DNA from: Culex pipiens pallens
Lineage: Eukaryota > Arthropoda > Insecta > Diptera > Culicidae
Direction of reading: 5' to 3'
DNA: 64,000 bases
Assembly: GCF_016801865.2 (NCBI RefSeq)
Contig: NC_068938.1
Location: forward strand, 98,067,004-98,131,003
Under the pieces are notes generated by a model, which searched no databases, had not been told where the DNA came from, and worked only from the letters and a program-made list of their open reading frames with translations. Every line of letters starts with the position of its first letter. Position 1 is the first letter of the stretch. Positions 22,567 through 32,286 of this stretch are shown here, in pieces. The translations under genes and the position numbers were made by a program.

Positions 22567-22725
22567 CCCAAGGCCCCACCGGGTGGTCTGCCAGTTCCGG
22601 CCGAGTACGGTCCACCGCCGCCACCACTGCTGGGACAGGTGGCGAGGGAGCTGCTGATGGCTGGCCAGGAAGCTGGTGTGATGGCCACGACCGCCGGAGA
22701 TGGCGAGTTCATCGTGATTGACTGA
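22567..22725 (+). other. sens: In-frame 52-codon extension after the sens stop codon
   Basis: Directly after TAA (22564-22566) the zinc-finger frame stays open for 52 codons to TGA (22723-22725). The peptide starts PKAPPGGLPVPAEYG, has a proline run, and ends in GDGEFIVID. Codons are GC-rich at the third position, like the exon and unlike the AT-rich sequence that follows the TGA, where composition changes abruptly. This looks like protein-coding sequence. It could be a readthrough extension (known for many dipteran genes), a recent nonsense substitution in this allele, or a sequencing error at the TAA. Whether orthologs carry the tail is not known to me. Confidence 0.6.
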
Positions 22726-23240
22726 TTGATCCTTTGGTGGAAATTTTAAGAAGACAAAATCAAAAAACCCGTTGTACACAAATATCTCGTCTAAGTTTAG
22801 TGTAGACACAAACCAAAGTAAATCTTACGTGTTGAATGTAAAGTGAAGTGTAAATATTCTAGAAATAGCGAGCTAGATGAAAATTTAGTCTTTTTTGTTG
22901 ATCCTTTTAGTTGTAATCTTAATATTAAACCCGTACTGTTTACTATTAGCTAGGGAATTTTAATTGTCTGAAAACCAAAAAACATATTGTAGATCCAATA
23001 ACGGTGTACTGTATAGACTTCTCACGGTCGAGAAATGTGTAAATTGTGTAAAACTTAGCAGCAACAAACCAAATCCTACCATCTAAAAAAAACACTATGT
23101 TTTGTAAAGAAACCAATCTTCGACCACACGTTTGTAAAAAAACAAATCCCACACTAAATAGTTGTAAACAAATCTCCAAACGAATCGGAAAAACAGTCGA
23201 CGAAATAAAACCAAAAATTTAATGTGCAATTTTCAAATTA
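22726..23240 (+). other. 3' UTR of the sens-like gene
   Basis: AT-rich sequence with no frame, containing a Pumilio-type UGUAAAUA match (22849-22856) and several other TGTAAA motifs. AATAAA at 23204-23209 is the likely poly(A) signal; an ATTAAA variant lies near 23236. If the TAA at 22564 is used, the UTR begins at 22567. Confidence 0.65.
23204..23209 (+). terminator. Poly(A) signal AATAAA of the sens-like gene
   Basis: A canonical hexamer about 640 nt after the TAA and 480 nt after the TGA. The cleavage site is not determined. Confidence 0.6.
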
Positions 23241-25252
23241 AAGTTCTGTCTTTTCCAACTTCACGCAGTGACAATCTCACCAACCCTTAATGTCCTCTTC
23301 CCCAAAAACTAATTCCACTTATTATTTATGATTGCAAAAATATTTACGACGCGCAGAACGCACCCTTAATTTTGCTACCATTTCCTCGCAAGAGAGGGTA
23401 CAAAACTGACCGCAAAGACTTCCGTTCCATGCTCAGTGTCCCAGGGTGTCGAACCCCCATAAATTTGCGGTATTTGCACTAGGTTGTGTGCTGTGGGCTT
23501 AAGAAGAGGTTAACTGACCAAATGCAAGAGGTTAGGTTAGTTTTGAACGGAATGTTTATAGGTGCATTTTCCGGAAGAAGAGGCTTGGCAGGCACACACG
23601 CGTTTCGAAATGTGTTGTCCAGTAATTAAATGATGACCGTAATTGTAGGGGCACGCGCGCGTGGGATACCCTGGGCCTCGGAGTGTAATTGGAAAAGTTT
23701 CATTATGAGGTGGTTGAGGTTCGGTTTTTGGTATTTACTATCAAAGATGGGAGCGTGTTTTAATATTTGAATAATTTTGATCGCCACAGAGAAGTCTACG
23801 TATTGAGGACAAAGGGTAGTGCAGTAGAAAAAAAAATTTATTTGTTGCATCAAGTTTACCCGGAACACCGATTTTTTTTATTTCCAGTTGGTGGCCACTT
23901 GGGAACGGAATTAAGGCAGTTTGAGGAACCATTTTATTCACGATTTGGATGATTTTAAAAATCAAACTCTTCTGGAATTATTTTTAGGATTTTTTTATCT
24001 TCTAAAAGATGTTGGTAAGCAACAAGCAACTTTGTCGAAAACACCAAAGTTTTATTTTTTTTAGTTTGTAATTTGTAATTTATTGGAAACGGTAGCCTGT
24101 TAGTATAACACTTTGTATCATGTTAACGAAGGACTTCGAGATGATTACTTTATTCGCAATCTACGCCTTCTTCGACCAAATTTAGAGAAGGCATCTGAGG
24201 AAACCTTCAGAAATCAGTTTTTCGTAGCAATTCAGGGTTAAAATACAAACATTTTCAATTTTTGACAAGTCAATATGGACTTAAGGGTAAAAAATTACAG
24301 AGATTTTCAGGTAAAAAAGATGCAAATTTAAAACTTATGGTGGTAGATGGTGTCATTAACTTCTGGGGCATTGACTGTCAATGATGGTTCCGAATTCAGG
24401 GTCCAGAAATAGTAAATTGAAATGACATAATAATCACTACATGTAAAATGCTTCTACAAACAACACAAAGAAAACAATTTCTTTAATTGATATAATCATG
24501 GCACTATGGGGTTTCAGGCGGCCATAAATCGAAAAACCGACATACTCTAATTATTTTTTTGGTATTTTTTTTTTCGAAAACAAACATTCTAACTAAGAAA
24601 AATCCGGAGTTTGAAAGTTGTAGGTTCGAAATTCACTGAATTGCAGACCTTCAAAGGCAAAAATGGTAAGAAAAAACATGTTTTTTGCCAAAAAAATGAT
24701 TATTTTTCGTAGTTGTACTGTGTAGCTGTTTATGTATTTTTTTTCTGCATCATTATATATATTCAGAAAGGTAATTGATTCAACTTTTCAATAAAATTTT
24801 ACAAAACACACTTTTACAGGCTAAAAAAAATAATAAAAATCAAAAAAGATGGATTTTTGTTCAAAATTTAGTTTTTTTTCAACTTTGTTAATGGAGTACT
24901 TTTTTTGTGTGCATTTGTGCGATCTGAAAATTTCCCAGCTTAAAATTTGAACCATGTCCTAACCTGTCTCCAAATTTCAAAGTGCACTTATGTGCACTTT
25001 TTGAGTTATGCCATTTTGAACATTTTGATTCATGCAAGAAAATTAATGATTTCGCGCATACGCTTGGTTAAAATCACAATATTTACCTGCGGAGGCAGAA
25101 ATGACGTACCTGCTATGTATGTTTTGGAATTGATTTGATATTCATGACTTTGTTGGTACGTTTAATAAAATTAGAAATACCTATGCTAAGTATTTAACAG
25201 CAACAATTCTTCGAATATTCATATCAGTTAGTTGTTGTGTTCTTTTAAAAAT
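23241..25252. other. Downstream intergenic sequence, AT-rich
   Basis: No gene supported. GCACTATGGGGTTTCAGGCGGCC near 24497-24522 resembles, in inverse, sequence near 26055-26095. The phrase ACAAACAACACAAA occurs near 24457 and near 26010 in the same direction. These may be ends of an element enclosing 25253-25576, but the geometry is not clean. Confidence 0.35.
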
Positions 25253-25576
25253 ATGGATAATAATACCGTAGTGTCCATGTTCGATGTAACGAAGCACCAT
25301 TCTGAAAATGTGAAAACTGCTTTCGAGTATATTTGTAAGAATTACAACATTGCAGAACCATCACATGATCTACTCAGGGAAAAACTACGCATGTTGTTCT
25401 GTAGCTTTAAAACGAGGTATACAAAAGCCCATAGAAGAAGTTCATTTTTTGAGTCATCTAACAACAATTGGTTACATAGTAAGTTTGATTTAGAAGGATT
25501 TATCGTGGAAAACGTGAATTTAACAAGTGGATCAACGAAAAAACGAAGATGTTGTGGACGAAGATTAGATTTTTGA
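25253..25576 (+). CDS. Uncharacterised 107-aa protein, possible host gene or transposon-protein fragment
   Basis: The ATG at 25253 sits in an AAAATATGG context and begins MDNNTVVSMFDVTKHHSEN; an in-frame extension upstream lacks an ATG. The peptide has the mixed, non-repetitive composition of a real protein, with FCSFKTRYTKAHRRSSFFES near the middle and a phrase NNNWLHSKFDLE. It ends in a basic, cysteine-containing tail (TKKRRCCGRRLDF). The pattern of a basic helix followed by an FF and NWL motif reminds me of N-terminal segments found in insect transposon-related proteins, where a GRP/GRR motif leads into a longer protein; here a stop follows at once, which would make this a fragment. AATAAA lies about 60 nt after the stop (near 25634). 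The possible flanking repeats (24497, 26060) support a transposon origin. Function unknown. Confidence 0.4.
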   Translation: MDNNTVVSMFDVTKHHSENVKTAFEYICKNYNIAEPSHDLLREKLRMLFCSFKTRYTKAHRRSSFFESSNNNWLHSKFDLEGFIVENVNLTSGSTKKRRCCGRRLDF

Positions 25577-26117
25577 CAGATGAAGTGCATTGAGATATAT
25601 CTAGTCATGTAATATTTATTAAGTGTTGGTCAATAAATTTTTAATAATCAAATTAATTGCATTTTCATAAACATTCCTTTGTTTCCTCCCCTTCTGTGAT
25701 GGTACAATGTTCCAGAAAATCCTAAAACATCGTAATTTTTTTTAATTTGGGTGGTGAGGGGGGAGGGGGGGGGTCAAAGAGAGGTAGATTTTGACTCAAG
25801 AGGAAGGGGAGGGGGATTGAAAGTAAACGAAAACTATAACAAAGCATAAGCCGCCATTCCGTGCATCAAACAGACAGAGCAAGGATATTAAAATTCACCA
25901 TTTCAATGCATGTGGGCTCAAATGTATAAAAAAATCGAAAAAAATCGAAAATTTAACTTTTTTTTTTGAAAAATATCAAATTTCATTTGTTTACATGATA
26001 ATAAGTACAAACAACACAAAAAAGTGAAAAAATATTTTTGGCCGCTCGCTTCTATGGAAATACCCCATAGTGCATGGCCGCCAAATGGTCGATCAGGAGT
26101 GATGCCTTTCAGAGCCT
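25577..26117. other. Downstream of the small ORF, with G-rich run
   Basis: It contains a candidate poly(A) signal near 25634 and a G-rich stretch near 25752-25772. No gene. Confidence 0.4.
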
Positions 26118-26651
26118 TAAATATCTCTAAAAGATGCAGGCCAAATTTGAAGCGTCAGGTTGCATTCGAAAAAAATCGAAAATCTCAGGAGTGTTTTTCT
26201 TTTAACTAGAGATATCTTAATTTAAAAATGTATAATTTTCAAGGGGAAAAGTGTAGGGACCACCCTAAGGAAATTAAAAAATTGTCCAACTTTATGTTTT
26301 TTCCATGTAATATAGCCCGCTAAATCTGAATCTGCAAGAAAAAAGTTAAAATATCGATTGTTAGTCAAATTTCGGTTTCCATGTAAAATTATCATATCGT
26401 CGCCGTCGTGCTTACTTGTCGTACGTACATTTTGGGCCAAATTGACTTAAGAACGCCATTTTGTGCAGTTCACAAAGCCTCACCTTTTGACCTTCACAGA
26501 TCCCCAAAGTTCGATTTCAATCCTGAGATATTCCATAAAAATCAAATAAGCTCCGCAGATTTTTGTCACTTTTCATATGAATGAAGTTTCAATCTTGTCG
26601 TGCTATCTAGAGATCCTAAATAGGGAGACTGGTCGAAGTGAATTTGACGTA

Positions 26652-27103
26652 CCGTAAACTGGGGTGACTTTGATAGCCCGGGATGACTTTGATAGGTTTT
26701 TCAAATGCCCGTCAAATTAATATTTAAACATTTTTGGAAATTTTTAGTACCGTAAACTGGGGTCAATCGGGACACATGGGGCGAATTGGGACAGCAGTTT
26801 TAACCATGTAGGAGCACAATATTTTGATTTTTCTGGTTGGTTTCGGTTAGAACAGACTCAGGCCAACAAAATGTGTACATCCATTTCCAAATTTAAAAAC
26901 TTTAAGTGCTCTAAAAACTGCTGTCCCTATTCAGACTGTAGTCCTGATTCACCCCAGATTACGGTATGTAAGCATTAAGGGAAAGCTTATTATCGAACAT
27001 ATATGCAAAAATGTGACTGTTACATTGGATGTATCAAAAATAGTGGCCAAATCAAATTTCTATCAATGTCACCCCGGGCTATCAAAGTCACCCCAGTTTA
27101 CGG
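26652..27103. mobile_element. TA-flanked MITE with CCGTAAACTGGGGTGAC ends
   Basis: CCGTAAACTGGGGTGACTTT at 26652 is matched by the inverse ending at 27103, both flanked by TA (26650-26651 and 27104-27105). It sits inside the hAT-like MITE and contains another MITE of its own type. Confidence 0.85.
26750..26964. mobile_element. Inner 215-bp MITE with CCGTAAACTGGGGTCAA ends
   Basis: CCGTAAACTGGGGTCAATCG at 26750 and CACCCCAGATTACGG ending at 26964, with TA on both sides (26748-26749 and 26965-26966). It is a cousin of the MITE it landed in. Confidence 0.8.
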
Positions 27104-27246
27104 TACCCAAACAGGCACGAGTTTGACGTATCCAAACGAGCATTTGCCTTTACGCCCAGCAAAACTTATCAGTGTTGCTAAGCTCAAAACATACGTTGCC
27201 AGATCGATTTAGCAAGCTTAGACCAGTCTCCCTAATAAGGGTCTCT

Positions 27247-27417
27247 CCCAGTCAAATCAATCCGAATTCTGAATCGGAATCTAATTAGAATCGTATATAT
27301 ATTCCGTTTCAAACGCAACAACCGGTTCGAACACGGAACCGGTTGTTGCGTTTGAAACGGAATTTGTATACGATTCTAATTAGATTCCGTTTCAGAATTC
27401 GGATTGATTTGACTGGG
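27247..27417. mobile_element. 171-bp near-perfect hairpin element
   Basis: It starts CCCAGTCAAATCAATCCG and ends with the exact inverse. The arms of about 80 bp differ at only a few positions and meet at ACCGGTTC...GGAACCGG. It lies at the right end of the hAT-like MITE, with CTCT on the left and CTA on the right (a 2-bp duplication at most). An RNA copy would be a strong hairpin. Confidence 0.85.
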
Positions 27418-27873
27418 CTAGTGCTATCTTGTCACTTCCTGAAAATTGATGTAAGTGCGACAATTGTCCAAAGGGATTTCAGGTCAGAATGCGTTTAACG
27501 CGCGTACAAGTTAGACTACCGTAAACATTTGTAATTATAACTCGGGAACAATTCGGGATTCCGGCAACCAAATACAACCAAACTTCGGGACAATGCACAG
27601 AATTGTCAACTAAACAAAACGTGTTTTTATTGTTTAAATTGCGTGCTCTCGTTTTTGTTTATTCAAGGTCAAACATTAAAACGCCTTTTTCTCGGAACTT
27701 CGAAATGGCGGGTGCGACATGATAGCACGACAGCGTCGATATAGATTTTTTCAGCGTTTGTAATGCTAGATCTCCTTTTTCAGTTGCAACCTGGCGCTCA
27801 AAATATGACCTGCGCCTTTTAGAGATATTTAAGTTTTCAATTGACATCTTTGTAACCCTTAAGTCTTTGGATT

Positions 27874-29461
27874 CCCAAGCAACACAGTTTGTCAGATAAA
27901 CGTATTTCCTAACTGGTTGTATAACCAATCCATCTTGTTACCACAACTTGTTCTACAACTCCTGTGAACTGGAAAAAGCGCACTTTTTTTTTGTTGTATA
28001 ACTTGCCAGAAAAAGATGCAAGTTATCAGAGTAAGTTGTACAAATGTATTTGACAACACTGTGCCATCTAACAAGAGATTCAACGAAAAAAAGGGGGCGT
28101 GGTTTACGGCTGTGCTGTCAAATCAAAGCGCACACTGGAAAGGAAAGTTAGATTGAAAACAGCTATCTAACCGTCGACTAACTTACATGTAAACAAACGT
28201 TTCTTATTAGAACTTCAATCAACGACGCAGATAATAAAAAAAGAACGCTTGTTTCTGCAAGATTCATTTAAAATAATTCGAAATTGAATTTAAAAAAAGA
28301 AAAACAATCATGGCGCGCATGTGATTAGTGTGAAATTCCCTGCATGGCGAACTTTTAGATTTTCCTTTTTTGATGAACTTCCTCTGTCCCAAGATTCGAT
28401 CCGATGACTTCGACGATTTGTTGTATCTCCACGGCAGGTCCAGGCACGCTTCCACGTCTCTCCACGGGGCTTCATAGTAAATAAGCTGGCCAAGCGTCAA
28501 TAAGAAGGCTGCTGTCTGTTTTGTTAGCTAAAGAACTTAACTCCAACGAAGGCTGTCTTTGGAATTGAAGTTATACAAGTTTGTTTTAAATCAGTTTTTA
28601 TAACTTTGTTATAACAAACCGTTTCAACTGTCATTTCGATTACCGTTCCACGGAGTAATATTGAAAATCGGTATGGTTTGAATTTGTTGTGTTTTCTCTA
28701 TCAAAAACTCTATAAGCTGATATTTTTTGTAGTTTTTACCAGCGATATGTTCACAAATGAGTCGGCCAACAATCAAAACTATTGCAATCTTCAATACATA
28801 CACATTTTTGAAACTATAAATTCTTCATGTACAATTTTACACCACCTAACAACACGCAATGTCAAGTTGAATATGTATGTTGAGCATAAGTTATATAATC
28901 TATTCTCCGATAACATTTGTGTAACAAAGCGAGAAAACCTAAGGTTATTTATAGAATGGTTGGCCACGCCCATTTTTTAGAAGATGCCATCACATGACAA
29001 TGTTAGATAAGCAGTGAAACAAACAGTGCAATATTGTTTTTATTCAACAAACTGTTTTCGAGTAAAACATTGCAGATGAGGGAACAGCATCTTGGCATAT
29101 CAGCACTTTGACGTTCAATTACAGCTCATAAAAAGTGTTTTCAAGTGAAATAAAGTGAAAAATAGCTCAAAAGGAAGTGAGCAAGCAAGTTTCTATCAAA
29201 ATTGTTCCAAAATAAATTGTTTAAATAGTGAAAATTAGCAAATTGGATGGAGTGCATATTCCCTATGTTGTGTGTTAAAGTTGGAAAAGAGTGAAGTTGA
29301 CTGTGTTTTAACACCTGTGTGGCACAAATCTCAAGAGTCAGTTATACAAGTAGTGAAACCAACTGTTATTTAACTAACGTTGAAATTTTTTCTCGTATGT
29401 TTATCAAAAACAGCTGTCTAACTATTATTCAACAGACGACAAGTTATGATTGCTACTTGGG
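27874..29461. mobile_element. Candidate TIR element with CCCAAG ends
   Basis: CCCAAGCAACACAG at 27874 and the inverse of CCCAAGTAGCAATCATAAC ending at 29461. The short, imperfect TIR resembles that of the element at 56044-57230 (CCCAAGTAACCAC). The inside is AT-rich without a transposase. The pairing of these two ends is tentative. Confidence 0.45.
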
Positions 29462-29715
29462 TTGGCAAGCAAAACAACTTTTTAGTAGATGAAAATAATC
29501 CCAAAAATATTTCTGAAAAGTTAGATTTTTAAAACCACTTTAATTTTCAAACAAACCAAAAATGGCCCCTTCCCATTTTCAACAACTCTTCTGAAAATTC
29601 ATTTTCCACTTCATTTTCCGATCTGAAGCACTTCCAATCGAGCAGTTTTTGCTTTTTTATGGTTTATTGTTGATCGCGGTATCGGTGAATTAATCTTGAA
29701 ATTATTTATGCGGAT

Positions 29716-30154
29716 TAGGGTGCCCAGAATATGGGATTTTTTCTCAAAGCCTCACTCCACAAACCGAATATTGTTCTTAAGCTATTTTAGGACTCTAGGC
29801 CAAATATGAGCAAAATCGGTCAACATTTACCCATTGATACTCGAAGGTGAAGTTTGTATGGGAAAAATCGAAAAAATGTATGGAAAACCCAATTTTCTTT
29901 CGGTTTTGTCTGCAGGTTGCGCTACTTCCATCAAATTATTCCCAAAAGTGAGTATTGGAAATTTAATGTTCTACCAAAGCTGTAAAACTCGATCCTGAAA
30001 AGTTATTACCGATTTAAAAAGTCATTTTTGTATGAAAAACAGTTTTTTCACAAATATTAGGCTCGGGTATCAATGGGTTAATCGCAACCAATTTCGCTCA
30101 AAATATTCCGTATTTCGCTTGTGGAGCAGGGGGTCATTGGTTCTGGCCACTCTA
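29716..30154. mobile_element. hAT-type MITE, 439 bp, with 8-bp TSD
   Basis: TAGGGTGCCCAGAA at 29716 and the inverse TTCTGGCCACTCTA ending at 30154. The target duplication ATGCGGAT is exact at 29708-29715 and 30155-30162. The 8-bp duplication is the hAT signature. No coding sequence. Confidence 0.85.
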
Positions 30155-30162
30155 ATGCGGAT

Positions 30163-32277
30163 TTGTGATTTTCCTTGTTCTATCATTCCATTGATAGAAA
30201 TGTCACACAAAGAGAGAAAGAAGAAACGTCAAAATCGTTCCACGTGAAGTTGTGTCCACCCGTGACCTTCTATTATTTTCAGGAGGTCAGAACTTGTTCA
30301 CCCAGACAAGCTTTTATAAGGCTGGTACAAATTTTATTTAAAGTTTTTGTTTTCAAACTTGGCTCAAATGACAAGGAGACAAAAAAAACGAAAAACTTCA
30401 AAATATCTATGCAAATTGAAGTGCAATCAGCTGAAATTGATTTAAAATGCATTCCCTTGCGTTCAACATAATTTTTAGCATGTTTGGGGTAATTAAACAT
30501 CTTTTGAATTTTTGAAAATTTTCGATGTTCAGTACATATCGCAAAAAGTTTTTTTTCGTTGACACCATTTTAGAAAGCGTATCCAGCCAGCAGCCAGTAG
30601 GTTTCTATGGAATATTTCGCAAAAAAAAAACTTATTAAAATAGTGGAGACACTCAAAAACTTTTAGCAAATCCAAATTTTTAAATTGATGATTGGGAAAA
30701 ATATGGTTTAAACTAATCGATATTATGCAAATTATATAACATACGACTAAATTTCGACGGAACTTTCTTATTCTAAATACTGTTTACCAATCGCTATACA
30801 CTGTAAAATGCAAATCAGGTTGCTTTCATCAGCCGTAAAAGATAACACTGCAGCAGCCGCACCTGATGGCATATTTGTCCCGGTCGTTCAGGAAACTTTT
30901 TACCCGCCAACTCGCCATAAAAATTTATTCCTCGCTAAACGATTTGTTTTTCTCACCAGCGCGCGCTTTGGAAAATGGCACACACATTCTCGATTTGTTT
31001 TCCACCCCCTTCCACCATCGTTACCGGTGAATTGGTTGCTGGTTGGTCCCATCGGTGCGATTTTCCAATTTGGCAAAAACTCTAATATTGGCAAAACATA
31101 TCTGCAAAAACACCGCACACACGCGAGCAGGACAAAATTGGTGGAACGGGACGAGTGTTGGGAAAACGAAGTGCGTGAAAAACCATATTCAAATTCGTAC
31201 CGATGATTCTCGATCACAAAACGGAAGCTCGTTCTGAGATGTGGTTTTTCTCGATTTGAAATGGACGGTGGGTCCAACAGTGAACTAAAGCTGAAAAATA
31301 TAAAGTCGCGTAAAAGTTTTCCAAGTATTGAATGTTTTCAATATTTGCGATCTTCGCAATTTATTGTTTATGTCTGAAACATCTTGAATTGGTCTTGAAT
31401 GTCTTCAATGTATTTATTTATTTTTTTGTTCTGTAGTTACAGACTGCAAATGAAATTTATTCTGATTTTTTTAACATTCAGAGTTTGACCAACCGCCAGT
31501 GCCAATCTGCAGAAATATCGGTTCTCCATTTTCCCTGTGTCATCTCGCCGTCATCATCACCATCGAAGCACAATTTTCCCCGATTGGCCACCCCCACCCC
31601 GCCATGCCATGCTTGCGCCACACAGCTTGAAAAAATCTATTTCACGTGGATTTGGACAAAGCTTTCTCTGTTCGCACGTGATGGCCGCAGTAACCAGCCG
31701 GGCGCGGAAAATTCATTCCGAAAAAAACACTTTCCACACATGTGAGAGTCTGCCGTTCGATTGGACGGCAGAAATTGATCAAAATATATTTCGTCGTCGA
31801 TCCTTTACGAGCTTCTATAAGCCTGCGGTTGGAAAACTCGAAAGGTGGACAAAATTCACGTTTTCACTGCGGAAAAGGCTCGGTTTATGATTATTTATAT
31901 TCCATCTCCATTCGACAAATATTCAATTTGGCTAACTGTGACAAAACGTGCCATCACGAGGGGTGTAAAGGGACAGTCGTTCCGTTTTAAAACACATTTT
32001 GCGCGCAATCCAATCGAGAAAAGGGGAGAAGAGATCCGCTTTGGGAGTGGTGGTAACTTTTCACGGGTTGGGGGATTGTCCCGATATCGGTACACTCCCT
32101 GGGGACTTCATTATTCGTTGAACGTGCGCGCTGGAAAATTGTAAAATTGTCACAGAATTGGATTCGATTTTGGAGGTGGAGTTGTTATCATGAACTGTTA
32201 GGGAAAAAATATAGACGCTCAAATGTGATGATTTTGCTCAATGTCAATTAAAAATGGTCGCAGAAATATTAATATAA
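30163..32277. other. Apparently single-copy stretch, no supported gene
   Basis: About 30800-32150 has balanced composition and overlapping frames on both strands, none with a domain or splice evidence. It may be regulatory. I see no terminal repeats here. Confidence 0.4.
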
Positions 32278-32286
32278 ATGTTATAT
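32278..32286 (+). repeat. 9-bp TSD, left
   Basis: ATGTTATAT directly before the foldback; an exact copy at 34193-34201. Confidence 0.85.

Larger units (their letters stand above)
26609..27246. mobile_element. hAT-like MITE with AGAGATCC ends inside the previous element
   Basis: The left end AGAGATCCTAAATAGGGAGA is matched by the inverse right end GACCAGTCTCCCTAATAAGG then GTCTCT. The target duplication GTGCTATC(T) is at 26600-26608 and 27421-27429. An 8-bp duplication with TIR starting TAGAGATCC fits hAT. The right-hand duplication lies after hairpin 27247-27417 because that hairpin inserted at the element's last bases. Confidence 0.7.
26394..27743. mobile_element. TIR element with ACTTGTCGTACG ends, interrupted copy
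   Basis: The left end around GTCGTGCTTACTTGTCGTAC and the right end around GCACGACAGCGTCGATAT are inverse. The body, minus the insert 26609-27420, matches in inverse the uninterrupted copy at 55181-55690: GTGCTATCTTG joins directly there, and the flanks TTCAATCCTGAG and CAGGTCAGAATGCGTTT are shared. The intact copy proves where the insert lies. Confidence 0.75.
26118..27836. mobile_element. Outermost shell of a nested element cluster
   Basis: AAATATCTCTAAAAGATGCAG near 26120 is matched in inverse near 27815-27836, and the match goes on inward (CAGGTTGCA with its inverse near 27785). Everything between belongs to later insertions. Limits are approximate. Confidence 0.5.

Noticed and set aside
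22174..22809. A 211-codon minus-strand frame and a 110-codon plus-strand frame over the zinc-finger exon
   Set aside because: Both are shadows of the GC-rich sens exon in other frames. The zinc-finger frame has family motifs and a splice acceptor.
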